Assembly: GCA_937920335.1 (NCBI GenBank) | Contig: CALGUT010000639.1 | Span: 1-31,521 of the forward strand | DNA from: an uncultured Opitutales bacterium | GTDB taxonomy: Bacteria; Verrucomicrobiota; Verrucomicrobiia; Opitutales; UBA2995 | Direction: 5' to 3' | Length of the DNA stretch: 31,521 nt | Shown: piece by piece, positions 1 through 7,756 of the stretch | How the letters are laid out: each line of letters begins with the position of its first letter | How positions within the stretch are numbered: the first letter of the stretch is position 1 | Program-made: the position numbers and the translations under genes | Notes under the pieces: generated by a model | Databases searched by the model: none | Seen by the model: only the letters and a program-made list of their open reading frames with translations | Told to the model about the DNA's origin: nothing

Positions 1-142
1 GCCATGGCAATCATTCTAGTTTCCACCTCTACCCACTAAATTCCCAGTAGAACTCTTTAAATTACAGTCAGCTTCATGAAGTGAGCAGAAACCCTTTTTT
101 ACCGATGCCTTGTGAGGTCCCTCCAGACTTGGAGATCTGCGT

Positions 143-1003
143 ATGAACCTGAAGATATCTCACACCACACGCTACGATTATAATCGCGAGGTGCAGATTA
201 TGCCGCACCTACTCTATTTACGTCCCCGGGAGAATCCATTACTCCAAATAAAAAATTTCACGTTTCGATTTGAGCCGGAAGCTCACGTGGATTGGATGCG
301 CGATGATTTCGATAATCTACCGGCGAGTGCGCAATTTTCTGAAACCACAACTTCTCTTAAGATCTGCTCGGAGTGCGACGTTTCCACTACGGACACCTCG
401 CCGTTTGATTTTCTTATCCGTGACTATGCCACCACTTTCCCATTCAGCTACGAACCCTTACACCAATTCAATCTTTCGATCTATCTGACTCCGCCCGAAA
501 AGGATGTTCAACTTCTTCTGAAAGAGTGGATGGATAAAAAGCATATTGTGCGGACGGAGGAAACGGTCCCCTGGCTTTCCGAACTCAACCAAATGGTCAG
601 CCGAAACCTTGTCTACAAACGGCGAGAAGAGGCGGGGATTCAATCTGCCCGTACCACACTTTTTCGAGGATCTGGTACCTGCCGGGATTTTGCCATGCTG
701 TTTATTGAATGTGCTCGGACCTTGGGTCTGGCCGCCCGGTTTGTCAGCGGTTACAATTTTGATCCGGGAAGATATGGAGGCAGCGGTGGGGACATGCATG
801 CCTGGGCCGAGGTCTTTTTGCCAGGAGCTGGGTGGAGGGGTATTGATCCGACAAACGGAATTTTTTGTGATAGTGCCTATGTGCCTGTCGCTCATGCGGT
901 GGTTGCCGAAAGCGTGAACCCTATTCAGGGATCCTTTTTCAGCGCTCCGCCGGCAGAGGCGACTCTGTATACCGATGTGAGAGTCTCGCTTGGTAGCGAG
1001 TGA
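143..1003 (+). CDS. Transglutaminase-like cysteine protease family protein
   Basis: A 286-residue protein of the bacterial transglutaminase-like superfamily. An N-terminal beta-rich domain (about 1-110, opening with LKISHTTRYDY) precedes the papain-like core. The catalytic triad is visible: Cys180 in GSGTCRDFAM, His219 in DMHAWAEV and Asp235 in GIDPTNG. Members are usually cytoplasmic and are thought to act as proteases or amide-bond enzymes; the substrate here is unknown. They often sit beside alpha-E and circularly permuted ATP-grasp genes, and any such partners would lie left of the window. The ATG is supported by GGAG at 131-134, eight bases upstream. No signal peptide is seen. The gene converges on the DUF1080 gene. 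Family assignment is firm; the function is not. Confidence 0.9.
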   Translation: MNLKISHTTRYDYNREVQIMPHLLYLRPRENPLLQIKNFTFRFEPEAHVDWMRDDFDNLPASAQFSETTTSLKICSECDVSTTDTSPFDFLIRDYATTFPFSYEPLHQFNLSIYLTPPEKDVQLLLKEWMDKKHIVRTEETVPWLSELNQMVSRNLVYKRREEAGIQSARTTLFRGSGTCRDFAMLFIECARTLGLAARFVSGYNFDPGRYGGSGGDMHAWAEVFLPGAGWRGIDPTNGIFCDSAYVPVAHAVVAESVNPIQGSFFSAPPAEATLYTDVRVSLGSE

Positions 1004-1022
1004 ATACTACTGACGCTGCGAC

Positions 1023-1042
1023 GTTCCTATTCGAATAGGGAC
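1023..1042. terminator. Hairpin between convergent genes
   Basis: An almost perfect palindrome centred on TTCGAA lies in the 41-base gap between two convergent genes. The core CCTATTCGAATAGG at 1026-1039 is perfect, and outer pairs extend it with one G-T wobble. There is no T tract on either side, so this is at best a weak bidirectional terminator or an mRNA-end stabilising stem. Confidence 0.4.
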
Positions 1043-1044
1043 AA

Positions 1045-1779
1045 CTATAGCTCTTTGAGTTTCAGGTCTTTCCAGCGAACTTTCTGGCCGATCTTTGCGG
1101 TACTCTTACCGATGCCGTGAAGCTGTAAGGCTATATGACCGGTTGCGGTGAGACTGTCATGAACGTCTGCTACGGGTACACCATTCAGCCATGTTTGAAA
1201 ATGGTCGCCATTGGCAATGATACGAAAGTGGTTCCAGTCCTCGGTTTTAAAAGCTTTCATGGCTGCTTCATCTTCGCCTGGGGTGTGGAGGAAACCACGA
1301 CCACCTTCTTCGTAGAGGGTACCACTCCAGGCGCGCTCTGTCGGATCAATCTCAATCTGGTAACCCCAGAAACGGCCTTTCTCCCAGACCTTGTCCAGCA
1401 CGTTCTTGGAGCCGTCATCATTGAAAGTGCCTCCCCATCTGACGGTAGTGGTTTCTTCGGGGTATACGTTACTTCGGATCTGAATGCCAGAATTGAGCAG
1501 AGGATCGACCTTGAATTCGACTTCGAGTTCAAAGTTGTCGTAGAGCTTTTCAGTGGCAAGAAAGCTATTTGGAAAGCCGAGGGCCGCCTCGCCAACGATC
1601 ATGCCATCCTCGACGTAAAATTTTCCGCCTCCGAAGTTTTGCCACCCGGTCAGAGTGGAACCATCGAACAAGTCGATCACTTGGGGCGATTTGTTGGATT
1701 TAGAGGTTGATGATTGGCTGCAGGCAGCGAGTCCCAGCAATGCTAGGATAATCGAGATTTGTAGATAGTAGAAGCGCAT
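1045..1779 (-). CDS. DUF1080 (3-keto-disaccharide hydrolase family) lipoprotein
   Basis: A 244-residue predicted lipoprotein. A hydrophobic signal (residues 4-19) ends in the lipobox LAAC with Cys20, so the mature protein should be anchored in a membrane facing the periplasm or cell surface. The rest is one concanavalin-like DUF1080 domain: LFDGSTLTGWQNFG at about 37-50, the strand NFELEVEFKV, then NSGIQIRS. DUF1080 proteins are abundant in Verrucomicrobiota, Planctomycetota and Bacteroidota. Some have been shown to cleave 3-keto-glycosides, and others are only presumed sugar-binding. No sugar-oxidising partner gene is adjacent, so the substrate is open. The length is normal for a single-domain member. 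No good ribosome binding site is visible. Confidence 0.9.
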   Translation of the reverse strand: MRFYYLQISIILALLGLAACSQSSTSKSNKSPQVIDLFDGSTLTGWQNFGGGKFYVEDGMIVGEAALGFPNSFLATEKLYDNFELEVEFKVDPLLNSGIQIRSNVYPEETTTVRWGGTFNDDGSKNVLDKVWEKGRFWGYQIEIDPTERAWSGTLYEEGGRGFLHTPGEDEAAMKAFKTEDWNHFRIIANGDHFQTWLNGVPVADVHDSLTATGHIALQLHGIGKSTAKIGQKVRWKDLKLKEL

Positions 1780-1853
1780 GGGGTAAACTTGGGGTTAAGT
1801 ATGCAACGCTAGGGTTGTGACTTTTAAGCGCTAGGTCGATAAATTTTGTAAAC

Positions 1854-1881
1854 AAAAAGGCCGACTATTTCAAGCCGGCCT
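1854..1881 (-). terminator. Intrinsic terminator of the 90-residue gene
   Basis: Read on the minus strand, AGGCCGGCT pairs with AGTCGGCCT (9 bp, one G-U wobble) around a 6-base loop, and five T residues follow at once. It lies 27 bases beyond the stop of the small minus-strand gene. This is the clearest Rho-independent terminator in the window. Confidence 0.8.
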
Positions 1882-1907
1882 GAGGAAATTAGTTATGGAT
1901 CCGAGCG

Positions 1908-2180
1908 CTAGTTGAACTCAATCGTTACCATTTGGGTACCGGCAGTCATGGTCGCCTTGATCTCAGACATGCGCTCATAAAGACTTTGTAGGTGTTTGCG
2001 GAGGTCCACCTTGACCGAACTGCTAGAAAGGAATGGATCTTCAACTACCAAGTCATTGGGATCTGATTTGTGTGCTAGAATTTCTTCTATGGTCGCAAAA
2101 GTATCGTCAAACTCGTCGACGGGAATGGAGACTGCGTTATCTTGTGATAGGTTCATTGAACGAGGGATTGGTTTTATCAT
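1908..2180 (-). CDS. Small acidic protein of unknown function
   Basis: A 90-residue protein that I do not recognise. It has no signal peptide, membrane segment or metal-binding motif. It is rich in Asp, Glu and Ser. Residues about 60-78 (RKHLQSLYERMSEIKATM) look helical and could pair with a partner, and the C-terminus (TQMVTIEFN) looks like a closing beta strand. Evidence that it is real: the frame is open from ATG to stop, the composition is protein-like, and a strong intrinsic terminator follows within 30 bases, making it a likely single-gene transcript. An inner ATG at 2156 (Met9) is an alternative start. It is divergent from proS across about 200 bases. Function cannot be inferred. Confidence 0.65.
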   Translation of the reverse strand: MIKPIPRSMNLSQDNAVSIPVDEFDDTFATIEEILAHKSDPNDLVVEDPFLSSSSVKVDLRKHLQSLYERMSEIKATMTAGTQMVTIEFN

Positions 2181-2378
2181 TTAGAAAGGATTCTAAGGGT
2201 CTTCTGTTACGTTGTAACGGGTTCTTTGAAAAAAATGGGTTACAAAGGTTTCCAATTAAGTTCGTGTCAATCAAAGAGGATTGGCTTTGGGGTTTAAATT
2301 CAGTCAATCCTTGTCTTGCAGTCTATGTCCACACGGGTTCACTGAGCCTTTCCATTTTTTAAACGTTTTTAACACGAG

Positions 2379-3902
2379 ATGAGTAAACAGGAAAGAACCG
2401 CCATTACACCAACGCGTGATCAAGATTATCCTGAGTGGTATCAGCAAGTCGTTCGAGCTGCTGAGCTAGCCGAGAGTTCGCCGGTTCGCGGCTGCATGGT
2501 GATCAAGCCGTGGGGCTATGCTATCTGGGAAAATATTCAGCGAGAGTTGGACGACATGTTCAAGGCGACTGGGCACAAGAACGCTTATTTCCCATTGTTT
2601 ATTCCCATCAGTTACCTTGAGAAGGAGGCTGCTCACGTGGATGGGTTTGCCAAAGAATGCGCTGTGGTGACCCACCACCGTCTGGAGATGGGCGAGGGAG
2701 GTAAGCTTGTTCCAGCGGGCGAATTGGACGAGCCGCTTATAGTGAGACCCACATCCGAAACGATTATCGGAGAGACGTTTGCCAAGTGGATTCAGTCTTA
2801 CCGGGACCTACCGTTGTTAATCAATCAATGGGCGAATGTGGTTCGTTGGGAGATGCGTACGAGACTGTTTTTGCGGACAACCGAGTTTCTCTGGCAAGAG
2901 GGACACACCGCTCATGCGACTGAGGAAGAAGCAGTAGAAGAAACGCTAAAGATGCTGGATGTCTACGCAGACTTTGCGGAAAACTGGATGGCCGTGCCTG
3001 TAATAAAAGGTGAAAAAACGGAAGGTGAGCGTTTTCCTGGTGCCGTAAACACCTACTGCATTGAAGCGATGATGCAGGACAAGAAAGCCTTGCAGGCGGG
3101 TACGTCGCATTTTCTGGGACAAAATTTTTCGAAGGCCTCGAATATTGATTTCCTGGATGAGTCAGGCGAAAGAACACTGGCTTGGACGACTTCGTGGGGA
3201 GTTTCTACACGGCTTATCGGAGGATTGGTTATGACTCACGCGGATGACGATGGAATGGTGATCCCGCCGAAGATTGCCCCGTCTCACTTGGTTATTTTGC
3301 CGATTCTGAGAAAGGACGCTGATGAGGAGGCCATTTTGAACTACTGCAGAGACATCAAACAGGAGATCGAAAGTAAGACCTATCATGGCCGTCGTATATG
3401 GGTTGAAATCGATAACCGCGACATACGAGGTGGGGAAAAAATGTGGTCCTGGATCAAAAAAGGGATACCGACCTGGATCGAAGTGGGTCCACGCGATATG
3501 GAATCTGGCTCGGTGTTCTTCGGTCGCCGTGATCTGGGTCCCAAAGGGCGTAAGGGAATTAGCCGACAGGAGTTCATTGATGGGTTTATTGATACGCTAG
3601 ATGCTATTCAGGACAGTATCCTTGAGAGAGCCCGCGATTTCAGAGAATCGAATACGGTGACGATCGATTCGAAAGAGGAGTTCTATGACTTTTTTACGCC
3701 GAAGAATCCTGACCAGCCAGAGATTCATGGCGGATTTGTGATGGCTCATTACTCGGGCGAGCCAGAATTAGAGGAGAAAATCCAGTCTGAATTAAAGGTA
3801 ACGGTTCGCTGCATACCGCAAACTGATAGTCCTGAGCCAGGCACGTGTATATTCACGGGGAAGCCAAGTAAGCAGCGCGTGGTGTTTGCAAAGTCCTACT
3901 AG
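2379..3902 (+). CDS. proS: Proline--tRNA ligase, archaeal/eukaryotic type
   Basis: Charges tRNA-Pro with proline in the cytoplasm. The 507-residue length and the lack of the roughly 180-residue editing insertion place it in the short, archaeal/eukaryotic-like ProRS class, which is also found in many bacteria. Visible class II features are the proline-binding loop RPTSE at 123-127, motif 2 around RTTEFLWQEGHTAH (166-179), motif 3 around GGLVMTHADDDG, an anticodon-binding domain from about 300, and a C-terminal extension ending in Tyr as is typical of this class. The start context is weak (GAG just before ATG). The sigma-54 activator follows after 84 bases on the same strand, with no obvious terminator between them. 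Confidence 0.97.
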   Translation: MSKQERTAITPTRDQDYPEWYQQVVRAAELAESSPVRGCMVIKPWGYAIWENIQRELDDMFKATGHKNAYFPLFIPISYLEKEAAHVDGFAKECAVVTHHRLEMGEGGKLVPAGELDEPLIVRPTSETIIGETFAKWIQSYRDLPLLINQWANVVRWEMRTRLFLRTTEFLWQEGHTAHATEEEAVEETLKMLDVYADFAENWMAVPVIKGEKTEGERFPGAVNTYCIEAMMQDKKALQAGTSHFLGQNFSKASNIDFLDESGERTLAWTTSWGVSTRLIGGLVMTHADDDGMVIPPKIAPSHLVILPILRKDADEEAILNYCRDIKQEIESKTYHGRRIWVEIDNRDIRGGEKMWSWIKKGIPTWIEVGPRDMESGSVFFGRRDLGPKGRKGISRQEFIDGFIDTLDAIQDSILERARDFRESNTVTIDSKEEFYDFFTPKNPDQPEIHGGFVMAHYSGEPELEEKIQSELKVTVRCIPQTDSPEPGTCIFTGKPSKQRVVFAKSY

Positions 3903-3986
3903 TTAAGTTGTTGATGGACAGCTGCTAACCCCAGCGCCTATCGTCGAATCTTGCAATTGCATTGCTTTTTCTAATTACTCTTTGTC

Positions 3987-5444
3987 ATGCACGTAACGCT
4001 TCTTGAGGGGTATAACGCTGCCGATTACCAAGCTCGTTTAGCGGTGATCGGTATCACTCCCTATATTGAAGACTTAGACCATATCCGAAACTTGGATGGT
4101 GAGTCTACCGATCTGATCTATATGGTGCCTTCGGAGTTTACGCACACGTCTTTATGGTCAGAGGTAAGAGGCCGCTTGGCCGGCGCCAATCGCTATTACA
4201 TTGTCGTAGGTAATCGACTGACCACGGAGAGCATCATTACGAACGTTCGCGACGGCGCATTTGACGTGGTTGACCTGAAGGATACAGATGATCGTTGGAC
4301 GGGTGCGATTCATGAGGCCGTAGGATCCCAGGATCTATGGTGGCAGTTGTATGGAGGAATATCTGGGACGCAGGACGACGATTTGATCGGAGGATCAGCG
4401 GCGATTCAAAGCCTGAAACAGAGTGCATCGATCATCGGGCCGACTAATGCTTCGGTCCTGATCATGGGTGAATCGGGCGTGGGCAAGGAACGGGGGGCGG
4501 AGGCGATTCACAAAGCTTCTGATCGTAAGGCATTTATTGCGGTTAATTGTGCCGCTATTCCAAAAGACCTCTTAGAATCTGAGCTTTTCGGAGTAGAGAA
4601 GGGGGCCTACACGGGAGCAGTCAAAGCGAAAAACGGCCTGATCCAAGAGGCGGATGGTGGGACACTCTTTCTCGATGAGATTGGCGAGTTGGATATAATG
4701 CTTCAGCCAAAGTTGTTGCGGTTCTTGGAGACTAGAAAGGCCCGTCGTTTGGGAAGTAACGAGGAGTACTCGGTTGATATCCGGGTTGTTACAGCGACCA
4801 ACCGTGACCTGGAGGTGGAAGTTTCAAACGGTAACTTTCGGGCTGACCTGTACTACCGAATATCGGAAGTGATTCTAAATATCCCTCCTCTTCGGGCTCG
4901 ATTGGAAGATATTCCTATATTGGCGCAGGCATTCCTGAAAATGAGTGGTGAACGTTTTGGGAAGAACTTCGAAACGATTGAGCCTGCTTTGATTAACAAA
5001 TTTCAAACCCATTCCTGGCCAGGGAATGCCAGAGAGTTGAAGCAAGCGATCGACCGGCTGGTCATTTTGAACAATGGCCAGACTTTACTGGCAAATTGGT
5101 GGGAGCCGCCAAGGTCGTCTCGTGATACCGTTTCTCCACCCCAATCGCCTGTGGCTTCAGCAGGTATTCCTCCCGCAACTCCTCCTCAAGTTGTCCAACC
5201 TCCAGTAACCGGAATTGCTCCAGATATCTCTTATCAAGTTGGGCCTCAGTCCGAAGCGGAATCGGCTTTGGCTAGAGATGATATTTCCAAGTATCTTAAT
5301 GGTGCTCCTCCGAACAAAAAAGACCGTTATAAACACGCGAAGTTGTTGTTGGAGCAGAGCGATAATGACTTTGGCTGGGTGGCTGCTCGTATGGGCATCC
5401 ATCCTACGACCTTGTATCGTTGGCGTCTGAGGAAAAAAGTTTGA
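3987..5444 (+). CDS. Sigma-54-dependent transcriptional activator with pseudo-receiver domain
   Basis: A 485-residue bacterial enhancer-binding protein. Residues 1-115 have the layout of a response-regulator receiver (the stretch TESIITNVRDGAFDVVD matches the alpha4-beta5 part of the fold) but lack the phospho-acceptor Asp: strand 3 reads DLIYMVPSEF. The AAA+ domain (about 132-365) has Walker A GESGVGKE (161-168), the sigma-54 contact loop GAYTGA (206-211), Walker B GGTLFLDE (224-231) and the arginine-finger stretch FRADLYYR. A Pro-rich linker (about 381-410) leads to a Fis-like helix-turn-helix ending in GIHPTTLYRWR (about 470-480). It should remodel RNA polymerase-sigma54 at promoters elsewhere; the input signal is unknown, and probably not classical phosphorylation. 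No sensor kinase is adjacent. Confidence 0.92.
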   Translation: MHVTLLEGYNAADYQARLAVIGITPYIEDLDHIRNLDGESTDLIYMVPSEFTHTSLWSEVRGRLAGANRYYIVVGNRLTTESIITNVRDGAFDVVDLKDTDDRWTGAIHEAVGSQDLWWQLYGGISGTQDDDLIGGSAAIQSLKQSASIIGPTNASVLIMGESGVGKERGAEAIHKASDRKAFIAVNCAAIPKDLLESELFGVEKGAYTGAVKAKNGLIQEADGGTLFLDEIGELDIMLQPKLLRFLETRKARRLGSNEEYSVDIRVVTATNRDLEVEVSNGNFRADLYYRISEVILNIPPLRARLEDIPILAQAFLKMSGERFGKNFETIEPALINKFQTHSWPGNARELKQAIDRLVILNNGQTLLANWWEPPRSSRDTVSPPQSPVASAGIPPATPPQVVQPPVTGIAPDISYQVGPQSEAESALARDDISKYLNGAPPNKKDRYKHAKLLLEQSDNDFGWVAARMGIHPTTLYRWRLRKKV

Positions 5445-5541
5445 ATGGTTTGATGGGGGAATGGTTACTGGGCTACCTCATTGTTTTTGTCTTGCGCATA
5501 GCCTTTATAAAATATCTCAAAAGAGCGTCTTTTTTTCACCA

Positions 5542-6900
5542 ATGGTTTCCGCGCAACGCAGTTTAAAACGAGCCTCTGTTCATACGCTTGGGTGCCGATT
5601 GAATCAGTCCGAGTCACTCCTTCTTCGTGATCGACTTCAGGCGGAGGGCTACGAAACGGTACCATTTGGTGAGCCATCTGACTTGGCGATTATTAATACG
5701 TGTACGGTCACGAGCTTGGCGGATGCAAAATGCCGTAATGTGATTCGTAGTTACGTGCGAAAGAATCCGAATGCGTTTGTGGCAGTCATCGGTTGTTACT
5801 CGCAGATTGGGTATAAGGAAGTTGCTGAGATTCCCGGGGTTGATTTGATAATGGGAAATCGCGAGAAGATGCACGTTCTCGATTACGTTCAGCTTGGCAA
5901 AAATGAGAAGCCGGTGATCATTCGTGATCGTATTACCAAGGATGACTTTACGATCGATTTTGTGGGTGATCGCCCCTATCCAAAGCGCGCGAATCTAAAG
6001 ATTCAAGATGGCTGTAGTTTTGTGTGTTCTTTCTGTATTATCCCCAAAGCGCGGGGGCCCGCACGGTCTCGTGATCTTGAGAATTTGTTGGACGAGGCAA
6101 AGCAAATGGCTGAGCGCGGTGTCAAAGAACTCGTATTGACGGGCGTCAATATCGGGACCTTTGAGAGTCGGGATGGCGATCTGTTAACGGTTTTAGATAG
6201 CTTGAATGCGATTGATGGAATTGAGCGGATTCGAATCAGCTCAATCGAGCCAACGACGATCCCGACAGAACTGTTCCCGAGGATGAACGATCCGCGCCAT
6301 GCGTTGCTGCCATTCTTGCATATACCGCTGCAGGCAGGGGCAGATGCGGTACTTCAATCTATGCGTCGGAAGTATAACTTGAAGGACTATTTGGATTTTT
6401 TGTACTTGGCACATGACTCCGTAGACGACCTGTATTTGGGAACGGACATCCTGGTCGGTTACCCAACAGAGGGTGATAGAGAGTTTGAAGAAACCTGTCA
6501 CACCTTTATGAACCATCCGTTCTCGTATTGCCATGTCTTTGCCTTTTCAGAGCGAGAGACTACCCCGGCAGCGCGTATGGTTGATCGAGTGAGCGTATCG
6601 GAAAAACAGTTACGAAGCGCCAAACTCCGACGATTGAGTGAGTCGAAGCGGTATGATTATTACGCAGCGCATATTGGTCGAGAGATGACCGTTTTGTTTG
6701 AAGACCCCAAGGACGGAATCTGGCCGGGTTATACCGACAACTACATAAGAGTCTTGTTGAACTCGGAGTTGAATCTACGAAACGAAATCGCACGGGTTCG
6801 TCTGGACCAGGTAGTCGGTGATGTGGTCGAAGGTACTTTGATTGAGGTGATGCCTAATCAAACAGCTGCTAACGAAATAAGGCTCTCATCATCCCTTTAG
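5542..6900 (+). CDS. mtaB: tRNA (t6A37) methylthiotransferase MtaB
   Basis: Radical-SAM enzyme that converts t6A at position 37 of ANN-decoding tRNAs to ms2t6A. From the chosen ATG it has 452 residues. The N-terminal methylthiotransferase domain carries the three cluster ligands Cys18 (TLGCRLNQSE), Cys54 (NTCTVT) and Cys85 (GCYSQ). The radical-SAM triad is Cys158, Cys162 and Cys165 in DGCSFVCSFC. A TRAM-like RNA-binding domain forms the last 65 or so residues. GCRLNQSE and overall length point to MtaB more than MiaB. An in-frame ATG at 5461 would add 27 residues that do not look conserved, so the internal start, close to SVHTLGCRLNQ, is preferred. The HAD gene follows after five bases, suggesting co-transcription. 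Confidence 0.92.
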   Translation: MVSAQRSLKRASVHTLGCRLNQSESLLLRDRLQAEGYETVPFGEPSDLAIINTCTVTSLADAKCRNVIRSYVRKNPNAFVAVIGCYSQIGYKEVAEIPGVDLIMGNREKMHVLDYVQLGKNEKPVIIRDRITKDDFTIDFVGDRPYPKRANLKIQDGCSFVCSFCIIPKARGPARSRDLENLLDEAKQMAERGVKELVLTGVNIGTFESRDGDLLTVLDSLNAIDGIERIRISSIEPTTIPTELFPRMNDPRHALLPFLHIPLQAGADAVLQSMRRKYNLKDYLDFLYLAHDSVDDLYLGTDILVGYPTEGDREFEETCHTFMNHPFSYCHVFAFSERETTPAARMVDRVSVSEKQLRSAKLRRLSESKRYDYYAAHIGREMTVLFEDPKDGIWPGYTDNYIRVLLNSELNLRNEIARVRLDQVVGDVVEGTLIEVMPNQTAANEIRLSSSL

Positions 6901-6905
6901 AAACT

Positions 6906-7604
6906 ATGGCGGATTTAAACGGAATTCTAATACTCTGGGATATTGATGGAACACTTCTTTCGGCGAAGGGAGCAGGACCGCAGGCATTCGATCGGGCGAC
7001 CTTGGAACATTTTGGCTATGCAATCCCGATCTCCTCCATCGATTGGCCTGGAGCGACTGATTATGCGATTGCTTATGCGTTGTTGGAAAAGGCTGGCCGA
7101 ACCGTTATCCGTGGTGAAGCGCAGGTGTTGATTGATCGTTACTTGAGTCATCTTCCGGAGATGTTGGACAAAACCCATGCGCGTGCGATTGAAGGCACGC
7201 GGGAACTCTTGGAGCATTTTCACGGTAACGACAGTGTGTATCAGGCATTATTGACCGGGAATGTCAGTCGAGGTTCGGATATCAAGTTGGGCTATCTGGG
7301 AGTGGATCACTACTTTCGATTTGGAGCTTTTGCAGACCACAGCGATCAGCGAAATGATTTGAGCCGACATGCGTTGGACCTTGCTCGTGAACATCTGCAC
7401 CCAGAGTGGTCACCGGAGCAAGTGTATGTGATTGGAGATACTCCAAAGGACATCGAATGTGGGAAGCACATAGGGGCGCATACCATTGCCGTAGCTACGG
7501 GGCACCATTCGGTTGCGGAATTGGAAGCCCACGAACCCACCCGAGTCTTTGACTCATTCGCAGATCCTCAGGTCTTGATCGATTACTTGAGCGCGCGCGC
7601 CTAG
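6906..7604 (+). CDS. HAD-superfamily hydrolase, phosphoglycolate phosphatase-like
   Basis: A 232-residue phosphatase of the haloacid dehalogenase superfamily. Motif I is WDIDGTLL, with nucleophile Asp12 and acid/base Asp14. Motif II is Thr117 in LLTGN. Motif IV is GDTPKDIE with Asp178 and Asp182. A helical cap lies between residues about 18 and 90, as in Gph/PhnX-type subfamily I enzymes. The substrate cannot be told from sequence; 2-phosphoglycolate or another small phosphoester is likely. It starts five bases after mtaB and is probably its operon partner. Its TAG stop shares the tetranucleotide CTAG with the stop of the convergent MetS-like gene, so the two genes overlap by four bases. Confidence 0.88.
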   Translation: MADLNGILILWDIDGTLLSAKGAGPQAFDRATLEHFGYAIPISSIDWPGATDYAIAYALLEKAGRTVIRGEAQVLIDRYLSHLPEMLDKTHARAIEGTRELLEHFHGNDSVYQALLTGNVSRGSDIKLGYLGVDHYFRFGAFADHSDQRNDLSRHALDLAREHLHPEWSPEQVYVIGDTPKDIECGKHIGAHTIAVATGHHSVAELEAHEPTRVFDSFADPQVLIDYLSARA

Positions 7605-7756
7605 CGGTGCGGTTGATCTGGGGTATCAATATCCAGACCGTGGATATGATGGTCCTCTATTTTCTTCTCGGTCATTACTTTGTAGATACACCAGGCAAAA
7701 AGACCTGTAACGGTTCCTACTGAAACGATCATTACTAACCAACCTCCGACTGTCAT
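7601..7756 (-). CDS. MetS-like small subunit of the NSS transporter
   Basis: A 51-residue open frame read directly from the minus strand. It begins MTVGGWLVMIVSVGTV, continues through a single transmembrane helix to LFAWCIYKVM (about residues 5-28), and ends in a hydrophilic His/Asp-rich tail (EDHHIHGLDIDTPDQPHR). Its ATG overlaps the TGA of the NSS symporter (ATGA), with a purine-rich GAGAGGG just upstream, which points to translational coupling. Size, topology and position match the small MetS-type subunits that accompany many bacterial NSS carriers, for example MetP-MetS for methionine and alanine in Corynebacterium. The pairing rests on context and shape, not on a sequence match I could run. 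The stop shares CTAG with the HAD gene. Confidence 0.78.
   Translation of the reverse strand: MTVGGWLVMIVSVGTVTGLFAWCIYKVMTEKKIEDHHIHGLDIDTPDQPHR

Noticed and set aside
1..142. Tail of an upstream gene at the left edge
   Set aside because: A plus frame is open from the edge to TAA at 37-39 and a divergent ATG could start at base 5, but the fragments are too short to support either.
2033..2362. 109-codon plus-strand frame before proS
   Set aside because: It overlaps the better supported 90-residue minus-strand gene and has no recognisable content or ribosome binding site.
5461..5541. Upstream ATG extending mtaB by 27 residues
   Set aside because: The added stretch is unlike MtaB N-termini, while the ATG at 5542 places the conserved start correctly. 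A GGGGGA just before 5461 keeps it possible.
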